The notes below the pieces were generated by a model, which was not told the DNA's origin, made no database searches, and saw only the letters and a list, made by a program, of their open reading frames with translations. 64,000 nucleotides of DNA from Puccinia triticina (Eukaryota; Basidiomycota; Pucciniomycetes; Pucciniales; Pucciniaceae), in assembly GCF_026914185.1 (NCBI RefSeq), contig NC_070570.1, forward strand, positions 2,108,001-2,172,000. The letters are read 5' to 3'. Position numbers and translations under genes: made by a program. Of this stretch, positions 40,700-55,901 are shown piece after piece; position 1 is the stretch's first letter; the number at the start of each line of letters is the position of its first letter.

Positions 40700-41720
40700 G
40701 ATTCTGACAATTCTTGACCCAACCCCTCAGCATTAGTCACTGGTGCTGCTCAACAGAGTTCCCATTTCAAAGGATGTCAACCTTGGAGACACTCAAAGCG
40801 TCCAAAATATTTCACGGAGAAACAAAGAGACAAGAATGAATACCACATTTATGAGAGCACAAGCTGGAGGAAATGGTATTGAATATTGAATAAAGAGACA
40901 CTCCCAATGGCAAAACTAGAGTAATATTTATGTATGGATACCACAGAAAAGCTTTGAAAAAAATACAGTGGCCGACCTGATTGAGAAGAGATGGGAAAGG
41001 GGCATCCGGTACATTCAGACGCACTTCAATTACCTCGATTAGCTCCCAGCTGCCTCCCAAAATTGTTGGAGAGGGTGCCTCATCATGTAGGTGCCTTTGC
41101 ATACATCTGGCAACTCAGCTTTCAAGTGTCGCATGTCCTGTAGCTGGTGACGCGTTGGCAGTGTGGACACAGCTTGTCCGGAGCGCAGCGGTCCAGGCAA
41201 CGGCCAGACCTATCCTCTCGCCGCAGCCAGACATAGGCCTGCGCGGCAGCTCGGCTGACATGCAGGTGACATGTTGGCACCCGCATTGCCGTCCCAGCTG
41301 TGCCCCAATTGCGGCCGAAACTGCACCTGTCGGCCCGCGATCACCCGGAATGACATGTACATAGTTCAAGAATGAAGACCGGTTCGGAGGGTACATCCGG
41401 CCGGGCCATGGTCGAAATGCAGTTTGCATGGGCCCGCACCCGGGCAAGCTTAACAAAGCCTCCCAGTGAGGCACCCGGGCCGCGCAGTCAAACACGGATC
41501 TGTCCAGCTGTCCGGGCGCGCTCCCAGAGCATACCGCCCGGACTTTAGCAGCCCGAAAGCTCAGCGCTGGAACGGTGTTTCTTGACGGCCCCCTTGCAGA
41601 GTGGAGGCGGGCTGCGCAGTCCGTCGGCCTGTCACTGTCAGAGCAGTACATCACACTGAAGCCATCGGATGTAGGCTTCACAGACACAAGCTTCGGAGCC
41701 TGCTGCGCCTGGCACCTCTT
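40700..41720. other. Upstream region of secreted-protein gene copy 2
   Basis: AT-rich, then a GC-rich patch (41120-41700) with long shadow ORFs on both strands that show no family features. No gene supported. Confidence 0.45.
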
Positions 41721-41726
41721 CCAGCG

Positions 41727-41733
41727 TATAAAG
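41727..41733 (+). promoter_or_regulatory. Probable TATA box of secreted-protein gene copy 2
   Basis: TATAAAG, followed by C as in copy 1. It lies 424 bp from the ATG, but only about 174 bp if the MITE at 41848-42094 and its target duplicate are removed, which is a reasonable leader length. Confidence 0.45.
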
Positions 41734-41847
41734 CTCGGGAAGCTCCAGCACACTTCAGAAGGAGGTGGGTCCGTCCTGGAGAGCAGAGATTGCGATCTTG
41801 GTTATCTCATTGTGCTCTGGGCTTCAAGCCAGTAAATAGTCCTGATC

Positions 41848-42094
41848 CACTGCAAAAAAAACTTGGTCAACTGCTTGCAGTTGACATGCAGGATACTCAA
41901 GCCAAGCTATCATTGTAACTCCACCTGAATGCACAAGTGCCTTTGTTGGCACAGTCACTGTGCAAGGTGCACAGTGACTGTGCATTGACACTTTGGTTGA
42001 GTCAAACCTTGGGTAAGGCTGTTGTAACACCACAAGCTTCCTCAGAGTTACCGCATGTCAACTGCTCACAGTTGACACAGTTTTTTTTGCAGTG
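41848..42094. mobile_element. CACTGCAA-ended MITE, 247 bp
   Basis: Ends CACTGCAAAAAAAACT / its inverse, subterminal GTCAACTGC palindromes, and an ATC target duplication (41845-41847, 42095-42097). It is related to the copy at 50184-50409. It sits between the TATA-like box and the start codon of the gene at 42151. Confidence 0.87.
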
Positions 42095-42150
42095 ATCGCA
42101 TCTGTTTATTACCCCTATTTTAGTCCCGGTGCCAGGCGGGCGTTTGAGAG

Positions 42151-43905
42151 ATGCTCTCCTCTAAAAAATCATGCTTTATCTCGGCCATCCTCCTTCTTCA
42201 AGGCTCCATTTGCAAGCCGGTGGAGGACAGCCTTTTGGACAGAGTTGAGGCAGGAAGCAGTGCTAAGTCCGGTAGGTTTTTCAGCTCTAGAGAAACGCTG
42301 GGAGTGTCCAGGGATCATGGCGCTAACATTGCCATGTGATGCATGACCACCCTTTTACAATTTTTTCAGAGTTGATGGGAGGCTGTCACAATGAGCTGTC
42401 TGAGATATCCTTAGGTAAGTCCGAATGACTCCAATTATGGGTGTTCTGTCAAATATTTGATAAAGAGTTGACTTTCCTTGGGTGGTATAGATCCAAAGCG
42501 AAGGGATTGGGACTCAATGGTTGCGTCTGTTGACCGTCTGGAGGCAGACTATCGGGGAGTCAACATCAAGGAGTATGAAGATAAACACGCTGATGAGATA
42601 AATGTGATACGAAAAACCATCCAGGAAGTAAAAGGCCTGCACGGGAAGATGGAGAAGATTTTTGGAAAGCCAGGTATGGAGTTTGAAAATACTTTGGACA
42701 TGCCACAGGGATTGGGGGACTACGGGGAATCAATACGGGAGCTTTTGAACATCCTCATGAAGTTCTCGAGATATCCAGAGCCGATCCATCATCTGCAGAT
42801 AGCTCAGAAGAATTGCATACTCGAAACCATCAATTACATCCGCAGATACAAACTTGCTACCGCTGAGGATTTGGAGAGACTCCAGAGGGAATTTTCTAGC
42901 GAGGCGGGGTTGGAGTGGATCTCCAACGCAATCGTTTCGGTCTTTAGGACAGAGACAGAGATCTGGAATACGCATCTTCATTTGCCGTTGGATGAAGAAA
43001 AACTGAAGCACTCTCTTCATATGGTGCCCATTTACGATGTATACAAAGGTTAGTGGCCCATAACTCTGGAAGAAATCCCCCGCTTGGACTGACTAGCTGA
43101 TAACGCATGGTGGAATGGAAATAATGCCTCTGTAGGTCTTGGGAAGAGCCAGCAAGATTTTGTGCTGTTTGGTCTGCTCATTGAGGAGCACGGAGTCCAA
43201 ACGATTGACGAGTTTTGGAAGGAAAGCCCGGCCACAAGGCCGTTCCCCAAGGCCACGATGGAGCAGATTCCCTTGCTGCTCAAGATGCGGAAATACCTTG
43301 CGAGGCAATTGCACACTGGCCGTGCGGACAAGGCCGCACGCGACGCCTTCTTTTATGAGGCCAGAGATGATTTGATGCGGATGATGGCGCTCTACTTCCG
43401 CCCGGGCTACGTTGACGAGCACTACTCGAGGGACGAGTTTCTTTCCATCTTCAGTCTCAGAACGTCGACCCTGAAGTTCATCACCGAGAGGATCGGCTCC
43501 GATTACGTGCGAAGGATTGGGAGGAAGGAATCCGACGAGGGTTCTGCTGGCTTTGGAGTCAGGTACCAGTGGCACCAGCTTTTCCATGACAGTATTCGGT
43601 GGAAAGAGATGCTGCTGTATCTTGTCGAGCATGCATCCAAGTTTATGGGCAAAGACCACGAAGTGTCGGCTGATGTCCTCGGAGACATAGGGACAGTGTA
43701 TTTGAACAAGATTAGGGGGAATTTCGAGGCTCATAAGGCATTGATCAGTGGGCTAGACCGCAAGAAGTTAGACGAAATGATGAATCTGAATTTTTACAAA
43801 AGTATGATTCATAACCATCAACATGTTATTGAAAGCTTGCCCCAGCTAGAAAGAAACTTGAAGGCCTTGGGCATTCATCCCAAAGAGGCCGGGGGTAATT
43901 TGTGA
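42151..43905 (+). CDS. Predicted secreted protein of unknown family, copy 2 (four exons)
   Basis: Model: join(42151..42271, 42370..42414, 42491..43048, 43136..43905), 497 aa, all GT-AG introns of 76-98 bp, all junctions phase 1. Exon 1 encodes a signal peptide (KKS, hydrophobic CFISAILLLQGSI, cleavage near C/KP). Exon 2 encodes GGCHNELS. Exon 3 encodes a helical region with EPIHHLQIAQKN and ILETINYIRRYKLA. Exon 4 encodes a larger helical domain with QQDFVLF, ARDDLMRM, RIGSDY and HASKFMGK. Exon structure, phases and motifs match copy 1 (14521-16547) apart from that copy's extra exon 3. The last exon is much more GC-rich than copy 1. No catalytic motif is seen. A role outside the cell is inferred only from the signal peptide. 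Confidence 0.82.
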
Positions 43906-44895
43906 TTGATCACCTGTTTGTTCTCTGGAGTTTTTCTGGATTACTACAATGGTACATATTGTGTTTTGAATAATTCTTGGACATTTGGTTAATCCCCCCC
44001 TCCATCACAAAAACACCAACTTCACTTGATGTACGCCAAAAATGGGGTTCACTCACAGATTCTACTCATATCCAGCTACCAGTGCCTCCCAGACCCCATA
44101 AGTGTAGCTTTTGGACTTTCCGGTGCAGAACTGATTTTGGAAAAGTGTCCAAGCTTTTTTCAAAACACAATATCTTCAAGTGTTGTTTATCTGTTTTGCT
44201 CTTTCAGGCCTCATCTTCAATCCCCAATTTGGATTTTTGCTACTTCTTTTTGCAGTGATTATCCCTTGTGATGGGTGTTCGATATCCATGTGTTTTTGTT
44301 TCTTTGCATTTGACATATAGTTTCACTTAGCGGAATTCATCTTGTTTCGCCCATTTACTTGATTACCAGTTAGCCACTGAGTCCATTTCCGTTCCCCCCA
44401 GCAGTAGATACGAGCCATTACCATCGTGTCAGGTCCCATCCGCTGCATGTATGTCACTGGCAGGTGAGCAATGATTGGGATCCTTGGCCATATTTTCCTG
44501 CTCCTGGGGCCCGATCTTATACCCAAGCATTGGTAATAACACTGCCCGTCTAATTACAAGGCTCAGGCAAGGAGCTAGAGATTGAGTACATAAGTAAGTA
44601 AGACTAGCATCGGGCTCTCCTGCGGGTCAGTCTGGTGAACTACATGATAATATATTGGTGTGTATGCGAATCATCTTCGTCTTCATCAACAACAAAGGAC
44701 AACACTGGACTTGCTCTAACAATCTATGCACCTTACAGGCTAGGACACTTTTTTATATACCGCTGATGATTTTCGAATTCCGGAAGAATAAAGGGAGATG
44801 TGTTGGGTAGAAGAGTACAAACAGATAGAGAGAAGCAGACGAGAAGAAAAAAGGAGCAAATAAGGCACGGAGAGAGGGAAGAGGTGGGGGGACGG
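43906..44895. other. Intergenic between the secreted-protein gene and PGI
   Basis: No gene recognised. It should hold the 3' ends of the two convergent genes. Confidence 0.5.
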
Positions 44896-47165
<2,270 letters not shown>

Positions 47166-48134
47166 GGTGCTGGGGGTGGCATTGGTTGGGAGGAGAGTGT
47201 GGGCGGGTGAGCAGAGTGCGGGGTATGGGGCCAGTTCGGCTGATGGATGGACTCACCGCAAGTATTGCTAGGGTTTGGGAGGGCTGGGGAGGGGCAATCA
47301 GAGTTGGTCTGGTGGGGCTGGTTTTATGGCGGATGAAGCGAGAGGTTATGTATGGTCAACAGCCGGGGAGGGGAGCGGATGACGTCGATGACGACATTAC
47401 CTCGCGGGCGGAATCCGGGATCGGTGCTACCCTCCAGGAAAAGGGAGCAGCCGCTGGGGCATGGCAAACTGTCGAATGTTTTCTCTCCCTCCACTCCTGG
47501 AAACCCCATCTCGCTCAGCAGCACTGGGCGATAGAGTTCACCCCTGGGAAAACCCTCGGAAAGTTTATGTATGTAGAGCCCCAGCAGCCCCGCCGATCAT
47601 CCAGCCGCAAGCCACGGCCTCGTGAATAAGAAGGGGGCGACCAACAAAACCATCGGCGCCACCAAGTCCTCATCCACTCTGTCGAAAATCAATTTCTGCA
47701 GCCACTACATAAACATCCCCCTGGAGATCGGCACCCCATAGCCTTTTCTTCTGCAATCACTAAGCTTAGTGTGAAGCCAGACGACCAGCCAGATCTCAAG
47801 GTCGTCTTGCGGCTTCGAGGGGTTTGTTCCTTCGATGTTGAGTCGAGGATGGCAGTTTTGGGCCGGAGGACTGCAAGGGGGAATGCAAGCTTGTTTATGG
47901 ATATAGACACCCAAATAGCCCAAAGTGTGGACCTGGGTTGACTGGATGAAAACCTACAATGAAAACAAATCGATTTCGCCGGAGATTATCGGAGAATTGT
48001 GTGTGAGAGGCGTACGGGCCGGGTCGGGCTGGCCGACACAGGCTGCGGCCCCGTAAACGGCGAATCGAGCAAGTCCACCACCATCTGTCTAGACAGTCAC
48101 AGAGCAGTGTATGTAGAACCACACAGTGAGTAAC
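47166..48134. promoter_or_regulatory. Divergent promoter region between PGI1 and the cysteine-synthase-like gene
   Basis: 969 bp between two start codons pointing away from each other. It has GC-rich patches and no clear TATA box. Short ORFs inside are not supported. Confidence 0.5.
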
Positions 48135-50030
48135 ATGATGATGTCATTAAAAGTATCGGGACTTTCACTGAGCTTTCTTCCGATTCCTCAGATGAACCGA
48201 ACACTCATATCACGATCGAATGGGCTCGCCCAGGTATCACGTGATCACACCCACCGTGGACTAGCTCGCCCCCTCCGTTGCTGCTCAAAGGGCGTCCAGG
48301 GAAGAACGTACGGATCTGTCTCCTCGGCGTACTCCAAACCAGTCGACGTGAGTCATCATACCCCCGCCCTCTACTTGAATCGCCCCATATCGTCCCGAAA
48401 GTGACCTTCGGAGGCGTGTTGTTGTTTTTTTTTTTTTTGGCCAGGGATTCACGGGTGCCATTGGAAATACCCCGTTGGTGAATTTATTCGCGTGGTCTTC
48501 ATTTGTTTTATTTGTCGGCCTCACGAACCGCTAGTCCACTTACTCCGTCCGCGCCGACTTGGGTCGTGAATAGATACATCTGAAGCGGTTGTCGGACCTG
48601 ACCGGCTGTGAGATCTTCGGCAAGGCAGAGTTTCTGAATCCCGGAGGAAGCGTCAAGGACCGAGCGGCTCTCTGGATCATCAAAGATGCCGAAGAACGGG
48701 GTAACTTCCCAAGTCACTTTTCTCGACTGGAAGCCGTTGTTGACCAAATGAGCCGTCCACCCCCCTCATCATCAACGCAGGAGTTCTGAGGCGCGGCGGA
48801 ACTGTGGTCGAAGGGACCGCGGGTAACACTGGGATTGGGCTGGCACATCTGTGCAGAAGCAGAGGATACCGATGCATAATCTACATGCCTGACGTCAGCC
48901 CTTAGCATACTCCCTCTGGAACAGGGGACTGGCAACCTGACGCGAATGTTTGATGCTATCCAGACTCAAAGCCCCGAAAAAATTAATGTGCTCAGGAAAC
49001 TGGGCGCCGAGGTCCACCCTGTCCCAGGTAAGAGGACCTCATGCTCCGCTTCTCATGCTTCCTAACTCGCAGGTTCCATCTGAGTCTTTGTTTGCTCGCC
49101 TTACCATCTGGTCACAGCGGTTCCGTTCGACGATCCCCAGAATTACAACCATCGTTAGTGACTCCGCCCGCCGTTGCGCTATCAAATCTGAATCTTCCAT
49201 CTTTCTGACCGCCAACTTCACGCTTCAAAAACACGGCGAAACTTGTTCAGAGGCGGCCCGATGTGCTGAAAGCATGGAAAACGCAGTCTGGACCAACCAA
49301 GTCAGTCCTATCATTGAAGTTACTTCCCCTACGCGGGCGAAGGGAAAATAACATAAATCGTGGTTCCATTACTGGGGACTCATAACAGTTCGATAATCTA
49401 GCCAATCGACAGGCTCACATCGAGACTACGGGGCCGGAGATATGGGAGCAGACGCTACCGGTGGGGGGTGTAGATGGCTTTATATGCTCGACGGGGACAG
49501 GCGGCACCTTAGCGGGGGTGACGAGGTACCTGAAAAGCAAATCGAACGGCAAAGTGAAATGCTATCTGGCCGACCCGCCGGGGAGTGTCCTGTACAACTA
49601 CATCCAGTCCAACGGGCAAGTAACGGACAAGCGGGAGGGCGGGAACGGCAGCGTTACCGAGGGGATCGGGCAGGGTCGAGTGACGAGTAATCTGGCCCCG
49701 GAGGTCCGGGATCGCCTGATCGACGGGGCCTTCTACATCCCCGACCAAGACTCGATCGCCTTGTTTTACGAGCTCATCGATCGGGACGGGTTCAGCTTGG
49801 GCCTGAGCTCGGCGTTGAACTTGCTCGCGACCGTCAAGCTGGCCGAGAAACTCAAGCACGACCTGCCCATCGCCGGCCCCCACGCCCCCAGGAAACTCAA
49901 CTTGGTCACTATCCTCTGCGACTATTCGACTAATTATCAGTCCAAGTTGTTCTCCAAGTCTTGGCTTAAATCCAAAGGCTTGTTCGACTCAATCCCCGAT
50001 CGATTGAAACAGTATGCCGTCCTCGAGTAA
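48135..50030 (+). CDS. PLP-dependent cysteine synthase-like protein, probably mitochondrial (eight exons)
   Basis: Model: join(48135..48347, 48445..48477, 48574..48700, 48781..48893, 48964..49027, 49118..49153, 49251..49300, 49389..50030), 425 aa; all introns GT-AG and all phases close. It belongs to the cysteine synthase/CBS family (fold type II): GAIGNTPL near the start, [12 protein letters not shown] with the PLP-binding lysine, the [12 protein letters not shown] substrate loop, and [14 protein letters not shown] phosphate-binding glycines. The C-terminus [11 protein letters not shown]...WLKSKGL fits the fungal subgroup that includes yeast YGR012W (MCY1). The first 70 residues are rich in R and S with few acids, as in a mitochondrial presequence. 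Three ATGs are in frame at 48135, 48138 and 48141; the first is used. Confidence 0.93.
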
Positions 50031-50183
50031 CGGCTTTGTCAAGATGTAAGTAGAAGAGGCAGAGTAAACCGTCGGCTCCGCAAGGCTGAGCGGACTCATT
50101 GTATTGTGTATCTATTTATTTCTTTGCTTCATCTTTTTTTGGTAGCAACAGTGCTGGAGATAAGGGGAAATTCCTTGTTCACG

Positions 50184-50409
50184 CACTGCAAGAAAAAGTC
50201 AAGCAACTGCAAGCATTTGACATGCAAGAACTCCAACCAAGCTTGTGGTATCACACAAGCCTTTGTCAAGGCTTGCTGTTTACCAAGCTTCAATGCACAG
50301 TGACTCTGCTGAAAACGCTTATGTGTGTTTGGGTGGAGCTAGACCAGCAGTTCTGCAGCTGTGACCCACATGTCAACTGCTAGCAGTTGCTTGACGTTTT
50401 CTTGCAGTG
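50184..50409. mobile_element. CACTGCAA-ended MITE, second copy, 226 bp
   Basis: Inverted ends CACTGCAAGAAAA / its inverse with subterminal GTCAAGCAACTGC. The shared internal words TTGACATGCA and AATGCACAGTGACT link it to 41848-42094. No clear target duplication is seen, so the ends may have decayed. Confidence 0.78.
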
Positions 50410-53400
50410 CATGCACTCATTTCTGTGTTATGTGGATATGGACAAGGACACAATGGAAGAGCTCAAGATTGCAGGCCAGAAGCAATTAGGCACACAGACC
50501 GGAGCACTTGGGTGGTGTGGGTGTCAAGGGAGCCTGTGGCCTGAGCAATGGGCGTTGGGGCACAAGGGAAGTTCCTTGAAGGGAGCTTGACTAGATGTGA
50601 AGCAATAGAAAAGACAGTTGGTGGAATGGCCTGGCTGCTTGTGTAACAATTTGATTCATGCTTACTAACCAAATTATGGTTAATTACGGTCCCAGATTAC
50701 TCATTGGGATTTTCCTTAAATTCTTATGATGTCATGATTGTTTTGTTTCTGCTATTCCTCTGAGCTTATCTGTTTACTTTCTCTCCTTTGTTCTCTCTTT
50801 CTTTTCCTTCCTCATCTCAATATTCTGGTTCATTACAACCTTTTACTCAAAATATTATTTGTGCAATTCTATCCCTTATATTTACAAAAACCTTACCCTT
50901 ATCTTTGAGCTTCTATTGTGGATAAGCATACATAGTTCTCCGTTAAACTACATTCTAGCACATAGAAATCTTCCTCTTGGATAGATTTCATAGTCACTAG
51001 CAAACAGAAGTAGTCTGGGCCTCACAGCTTGCCAAAGGTGCCAATGATGGCTGGTGGAAGCAATAAGGGCAAGATGACAATGAAAGTGTATGTGCACAGA
51101 CAGATTTGGTTGTGGGCTGGAATGAAAGGTCCAGTTAGAGATTAAACACGGTGGACTGGTTGGTTGGGCGGAAGCTCAAACACTGCCGCAGAAACAAGCA
51201 GATTATTTCAGCCGGGTTGGTTCAACGGTGTTTGAATCATGTCAGTGGGTATTATGTTGTTGTATGAGCAGGGTGCAAAGAACATCTTAGCAGAGCCTGG
51301 TGCCTCCAGCACCGGGATTTGCTGGCTACTAGTTGAACCACTGCAAGTGGCCAGGTGATGGGCTGGCCGCAACAGCCCACCACTGGCACAGAATTTTCCT
51401 GCTATAAAAGAACTGAGGCTGTTAGATAGAGATGACAGTCCAAATCTGTGTATATAACACATTCCTTTATATTTGTATACCCTTGAAAATGCCTTATCTT
51501 CCTATCCACAGGGGAGATCACCCTGCATTTGCTGCTGCACCCAATCCACCCACTTCTGATGACTTGGCAAGGCAGATGAATTATAGTGAGTCCCTGATCA
51601 GCAGGGATTGTAAGCTTCTTTCCCCTCCCTCCAACTGATTTAACCATTCTGAAACATGATCTAATAGCGGGGTTCACATTGCAAAAAAAGCAATACTGAT
51701 TTTGTCTGCTCATGCACCTGTGAGTAAGGTTTATGCATTGCAGATTGCTTCCAACGGGGAGCTACCCAGCCAAACATTTTTGCTTGCTTTCTCAGGATTT
51801 TCAAAAGCTGCATCTGCTGGTTTTGGTGGCTGATTTTCAAAATCAGCCTTATGTGAACCCCCCTGACCAGGGGAGATATTTTCCCACTCCCCAGGAAGTG
51901 CCCTACCTAAACTTTTTTCCATAACTGTACTGGCGGCCTTTGGTAAATGAAAATTGGATAGGTATGAAAAAGACTGGAAGTCAGCTGGGGAAATCAGTTG
52001 TAAATCTTCCTGAAATAAACCATAACTTGCCAAGAAATCATCCAGAACTCATCTAGAATTCATCCAGAACTCATCCAGAATATAGGCCTTTCTTGGCTCC
52101 ATGACCAGGGTTTCCTTTTCATGGAGATGTGGAAGGCCCAGCCTGTGATATTGTCCCCCTCATGTACTCGCGTACATCAGGGGGACAATTGGTGTCTCAA
52201 CACAAAGGTTTTACTTTTCATGTGGCCTTGAAAGGCCCATCCTGTGATATTTCCACATCAACATATGTGCATACATCAGGGTGACTATTAGCAAAGTGCA
52301 AAAAAGTTCACTTGCATGTGCGCATGTGAACTTTGAAAAGCAAAAAAAAGCAAAATTCACCAGATCATTTTTGTGAGGAGGCAAGGATATCTGGCCAAAC
52401 TGGAGTGGCACCACAGTCCAACCTTGACTTAACTCAGACTTTCACCCTATTAAAAAGGTTTTTCCCCATTTTTTTAAGCCAAATTCAAAGTGATTCCCGC
52501 ATTTCCAAGAAAATGGGTTTAACTAATTTTACTGCAACATTACCACATTCCAAAATTCTAAGCCCAATAGTACCAAGTTGAATTTTACTTTAATTTTGTA
52601 CATGAGGGCATATTATGTGAATTACAAGAAACCCATTTTTTCAGAGGAATTACATTTGAGAATGTCAATTTTGCTTTGCTATCCTTCAACATCAGTAAAC
52701 AGGAGCAATTGATGAGTTGGATTTGGATGAAATATCATTTCATCATATTTTTTCCTACAGTTGTACCTAGAAAACAAGAGAATTCTACACAACATTGTAT
52801 TGAGTCCCAAATCAATTCTGACTGACTTTTCAATCACTTCTCCATCCACTTTACAATTCATTTAGGGATGAGTTACTAATCCACATCAGGCCCACATCAG
52901 GCCCACATCCGACCAAAACTCACATAAAATTCAGCTCTGGCACTCCCTGGGGAGTGGGAACATATCTCCCCTGGTGCCTAATTGAAAGATTTCAGATGAA
53001 GAAGAGTTTTATTGCTAAGTTAGAGTCTGTACATCATGCTTATACGTGTCTAGTAACAATAATCAAAAGAGGTAGTATCTTATTTACCTAAGAGCAGGCA
53101 AGAGACCGCTCTCTACTAAGAATAAGAATGAGAGATAGAAAATGTGTTGATGCTGACTTGGATTGAGTAAGATCAATCTGTCAAACAGCTCAACACATTA
53201 GATTTTGGAGATTTTCTCTCATCTGAAAGTGAGGCTCTAGAGTCCGTGTGCTCTTTAGCCTATTTGGCCCTTAGGGTCCGTCTGGTTTGCCTTTGGCAAA
53301 ACGGCGGAGGAACTGCATGATTTTTTCTGTTATAAAAGACTCACTTTCCTCATCAACCTCTTGTTTCTTTTGTCTAGCTTGAACAGCATCACTCACCAAT

Positions 53401-54329
53401 TGGCTTCCCTTCTCTTTGAGAGGAATTGGTTCAGACGGTCTTTTCCTTTGCGTCTGTGACTTTAGGAATTAGGGATTTGGTGTTAGCCTGATCTGATTAA
53501 CCTTGAGTTTAAACATCAGCTACTCACTTTTTGGTGTTAGCTGATATTCTCGCGCTTAGTGGCTGGGGGCCGGGATTTTCCACAAGCCTGAGTTTGCTGG
53601 TTGTTAGGATTGAATCTGCAAACATCAAATTGATGTGTCAGCTTTGCAATCCCACGGAACCAGTTTTGGACTGCGGAGATGGTTTGCTTTGCTTACCATT
53701 TTCCGCAGCTAGTGGAGATCCCGACCGCTTTCCCAATTTATGGGACTGCAGCCGTTCACCTAGGCGTGTAATATCACACTAATCTGTATCCCATCCCATC
53801 CACAGTTCACTCAACCCATCCAGTGGATTCAACTCAGCTTGGTGAAGCTCTTACTCCTTTTTTTTGCAAGCCTCTTACCAGTGTTTATCACTCAAAGTTT
53901 GTTTCCCCCCCCCCTTTTTTCCATTGCCTCTGGGTTTACACCACTAACCTTGTTTTTTTTTCCTATTTCATGCACCAGACCCCGGCCAGTTGACAGCAAT
54001 GGTCAGGCAAGAGGCCAATGCTCCCTGGGCATAACAAGTCTAGCAGCAGCTCACCAGGATTAACTGGCAATTGGCAAACATGCGGCGGGACAGAACTTAG
54101 CACAAGTCCCTCTCCTGCCGGGGGCACAGCACAAAGTGCCTCGCATGAAGTGCAACCTCCCCTGCGGGGCTGCCTCACTGGGAGGCTTTGTTAAGCTTGC
54201 GGCGGGACATGGTGGACATGCGCCATCAAGCAGATCAGACCAAGGCTCAAATGCAGCGCATTGAGTTGGCCACCTTTGGACTCCTCCAACTTTTGCGCCC
54301 AGCCACCAATGATCTCTTGACCCAATAGG
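50410..54329. other. Intergenic, repeats only
   Basis: 3.9 kb with no supported gene. It contains a diverged inverted pair (51852-51903 and 52938-52980; CCAGGGGAGATAT...CCCACTCCCCAGG) that may bound an old element. There are also two diverged direct copies of CCTGTGATATT...CATCAGGG (52140-52190 and 52232-52285) and tandem CATCCAGAA words (52040-52080). The 53300-53760 stretch is CT-rich and promoter-like without a gene. Confidence 0.5.
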
Positions 54330-54940
54330 GGGTTTCAAAGTTGGCCAGATGCAACTTGCATGCACTTTTGCAAGTTGGTGTTCAATTTCATTCTTGAAAA
54401 CCGAGTTGCAAAAGTGCATACAAGCCACACTGTACTACACCCCGTAAGCCTTCTTGATTTTTTTTTTTTTGGAAATTTAGCTAGCTTAACTAAGCCTCTT
54501 GAACGGAGGGTCCGGGGAACCCCGCCCGGAGGGCTCTCCGCAGGAGAGGCTTATGAGTTATGTCTTGATTTAAGCAGGAGCAGAAAGGATCTGCTACACT
54601 AAAAATCCCAACCAATATAGAAAAACTGAATACACAGAGCTGTAGGTTCTGTTCTTGCAAGGAATTTGAGCCACTTATATATCTTGTAGCCAGAAAAACA
54701 ACTCCTGGAGTCCCAAACAAGTGGAGCCTCATTTGGAAGACTTGTGCATTTTTGATCTTTTGAAAAGGTCAACAGATTGAGATAGAAAAAATCTGAGTAG
54801 ACCAAAATGTAGAGAAAGAAAAGTAGCATAGGGTACAGATAGGGCATATTGGTGGAGAGGCTGGGGGAGGAGCTATAAAATTTTTAAAAACCTCTCAGCC
54901 AAATGAACTTTCTGCTCCCGCGTAAAATTTGGGATAATGC

Positions 54941-55016
54941 ACAAGTCCCTCCCTGCGGGAGGGGCGGCTTCGCCGCCAGCCACAGCGCTCCCACCAGGGG
55001 GGACTTGTGTTAAGTT
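54941..55016. repeat. Small hairpin, CACAAGTCCC ends
   Basis: CACAAGTCCCTCCCTG is mirrored by CAGGGGGGACTTGTG, with an inner GCGGCTTCGCCGC stem. A similar CACAAGTCCCTCTCCTGC word occurs at 54101. Confidence 0.65.
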
Positions 55017-55239
55017 AGGAAATTTAGTGTTCAATAAAAGCCCTTTTTTTTAAAAAAAAAAGTGCAGTTTGGCTTTTAACATTGCGCACTATAGTATATA
55101 CCTACAAGTTGAAGTATATCAAAAAGATGACTACAAGCCTAAAAAATTGACAACTCTACGTTTGACAAGTGCCTATAATGTTTCCATCTTTAGATTAAAC
55201 TAGCTTTGAGAGAGGAAAATGGAGAAAGAGGGGACTAGT

Positions 55240-55901
55240 AAGGAAATCAAGGGTTCCATTGGCACCTCTGGCGATTCTGAATTTCTTGTTCCATTGATGG
55301 GCAATCTTTTGACCAAGGTGAATGAGCAAACTTTGTATCAAGTTTATTGATTGTCTTGTTGGATGAAGACTGTTCATGTAGAAGGCAAACACAGCAGGAT
55401 TGTGCGGATGGTAAAGCAGTATTGCATGTCTTAGAGTCGTGGCTACTGTGGCATTTACTACATAGTGGATTGTTTTTACACCATTTAGCGGTATGGCCAA
55501 TCCTCCAACATTGAAAGCATTGCGGGATTGATTGGGTGTGGTGAGCCCCTCAATAAAGTTTGTGCTGAAGAAAGAGTCCGTTTTTATTTATTTATTTTGA
55601 GTGCAATTTTCTTGTCAAGGATTTGTAGAACAATTGAACCATTCTTTTTCCCGTTTTCTGCCGGGTTGTTCAACCAATGTGCTGATTGGATGAGAGCTGG
55701 ATCAATTTGATTTTGGGTACCAAGGGCTTCCAAATGGCTTCTGTTGTTGGGGTCAAAATGTGACGGGATGGCGTGTAAGAGTACCGGATATCTGTTTGGA
55801 AATGTGGTGAGGCTAGGGCAAAAAAGGCCTGTCCAGTGATGTTTGTTGTCAAGCACTTGAACACCAACTTGCAAAAGTGCATGCAAGTTGTGTACGGCCA
55901 A
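55240..55901 (-). pseudogene. LINE (Tad1-like) ORF1 fragment with zinc knuckles
   Basis: Minus strand, in two frames. The first part (55901-55584) has the ORF1 RRM-like pattern (YPVLLHAIPSHFDP, HWLNNPAENGKKNGSIVLQI). After stops and a shift, 55535-55400 encodes consecutive CCHC knuckles, CFQCWRIGHTAKWC and CSKCHSSHDSKTC, then another CxxC...H. This order is typical of fungal Tad-clade LINE ORF1. No reverse transcriptase is present nearby. Confidence 0.72.

Noticed and set aside
41115..41753. A 212-codon minus-strand ORF in GC-rich DNA
   Set aside because: No domain, low-complexity composition, overlapped by equally open frames; it lies in the upstream region of a supported gene.
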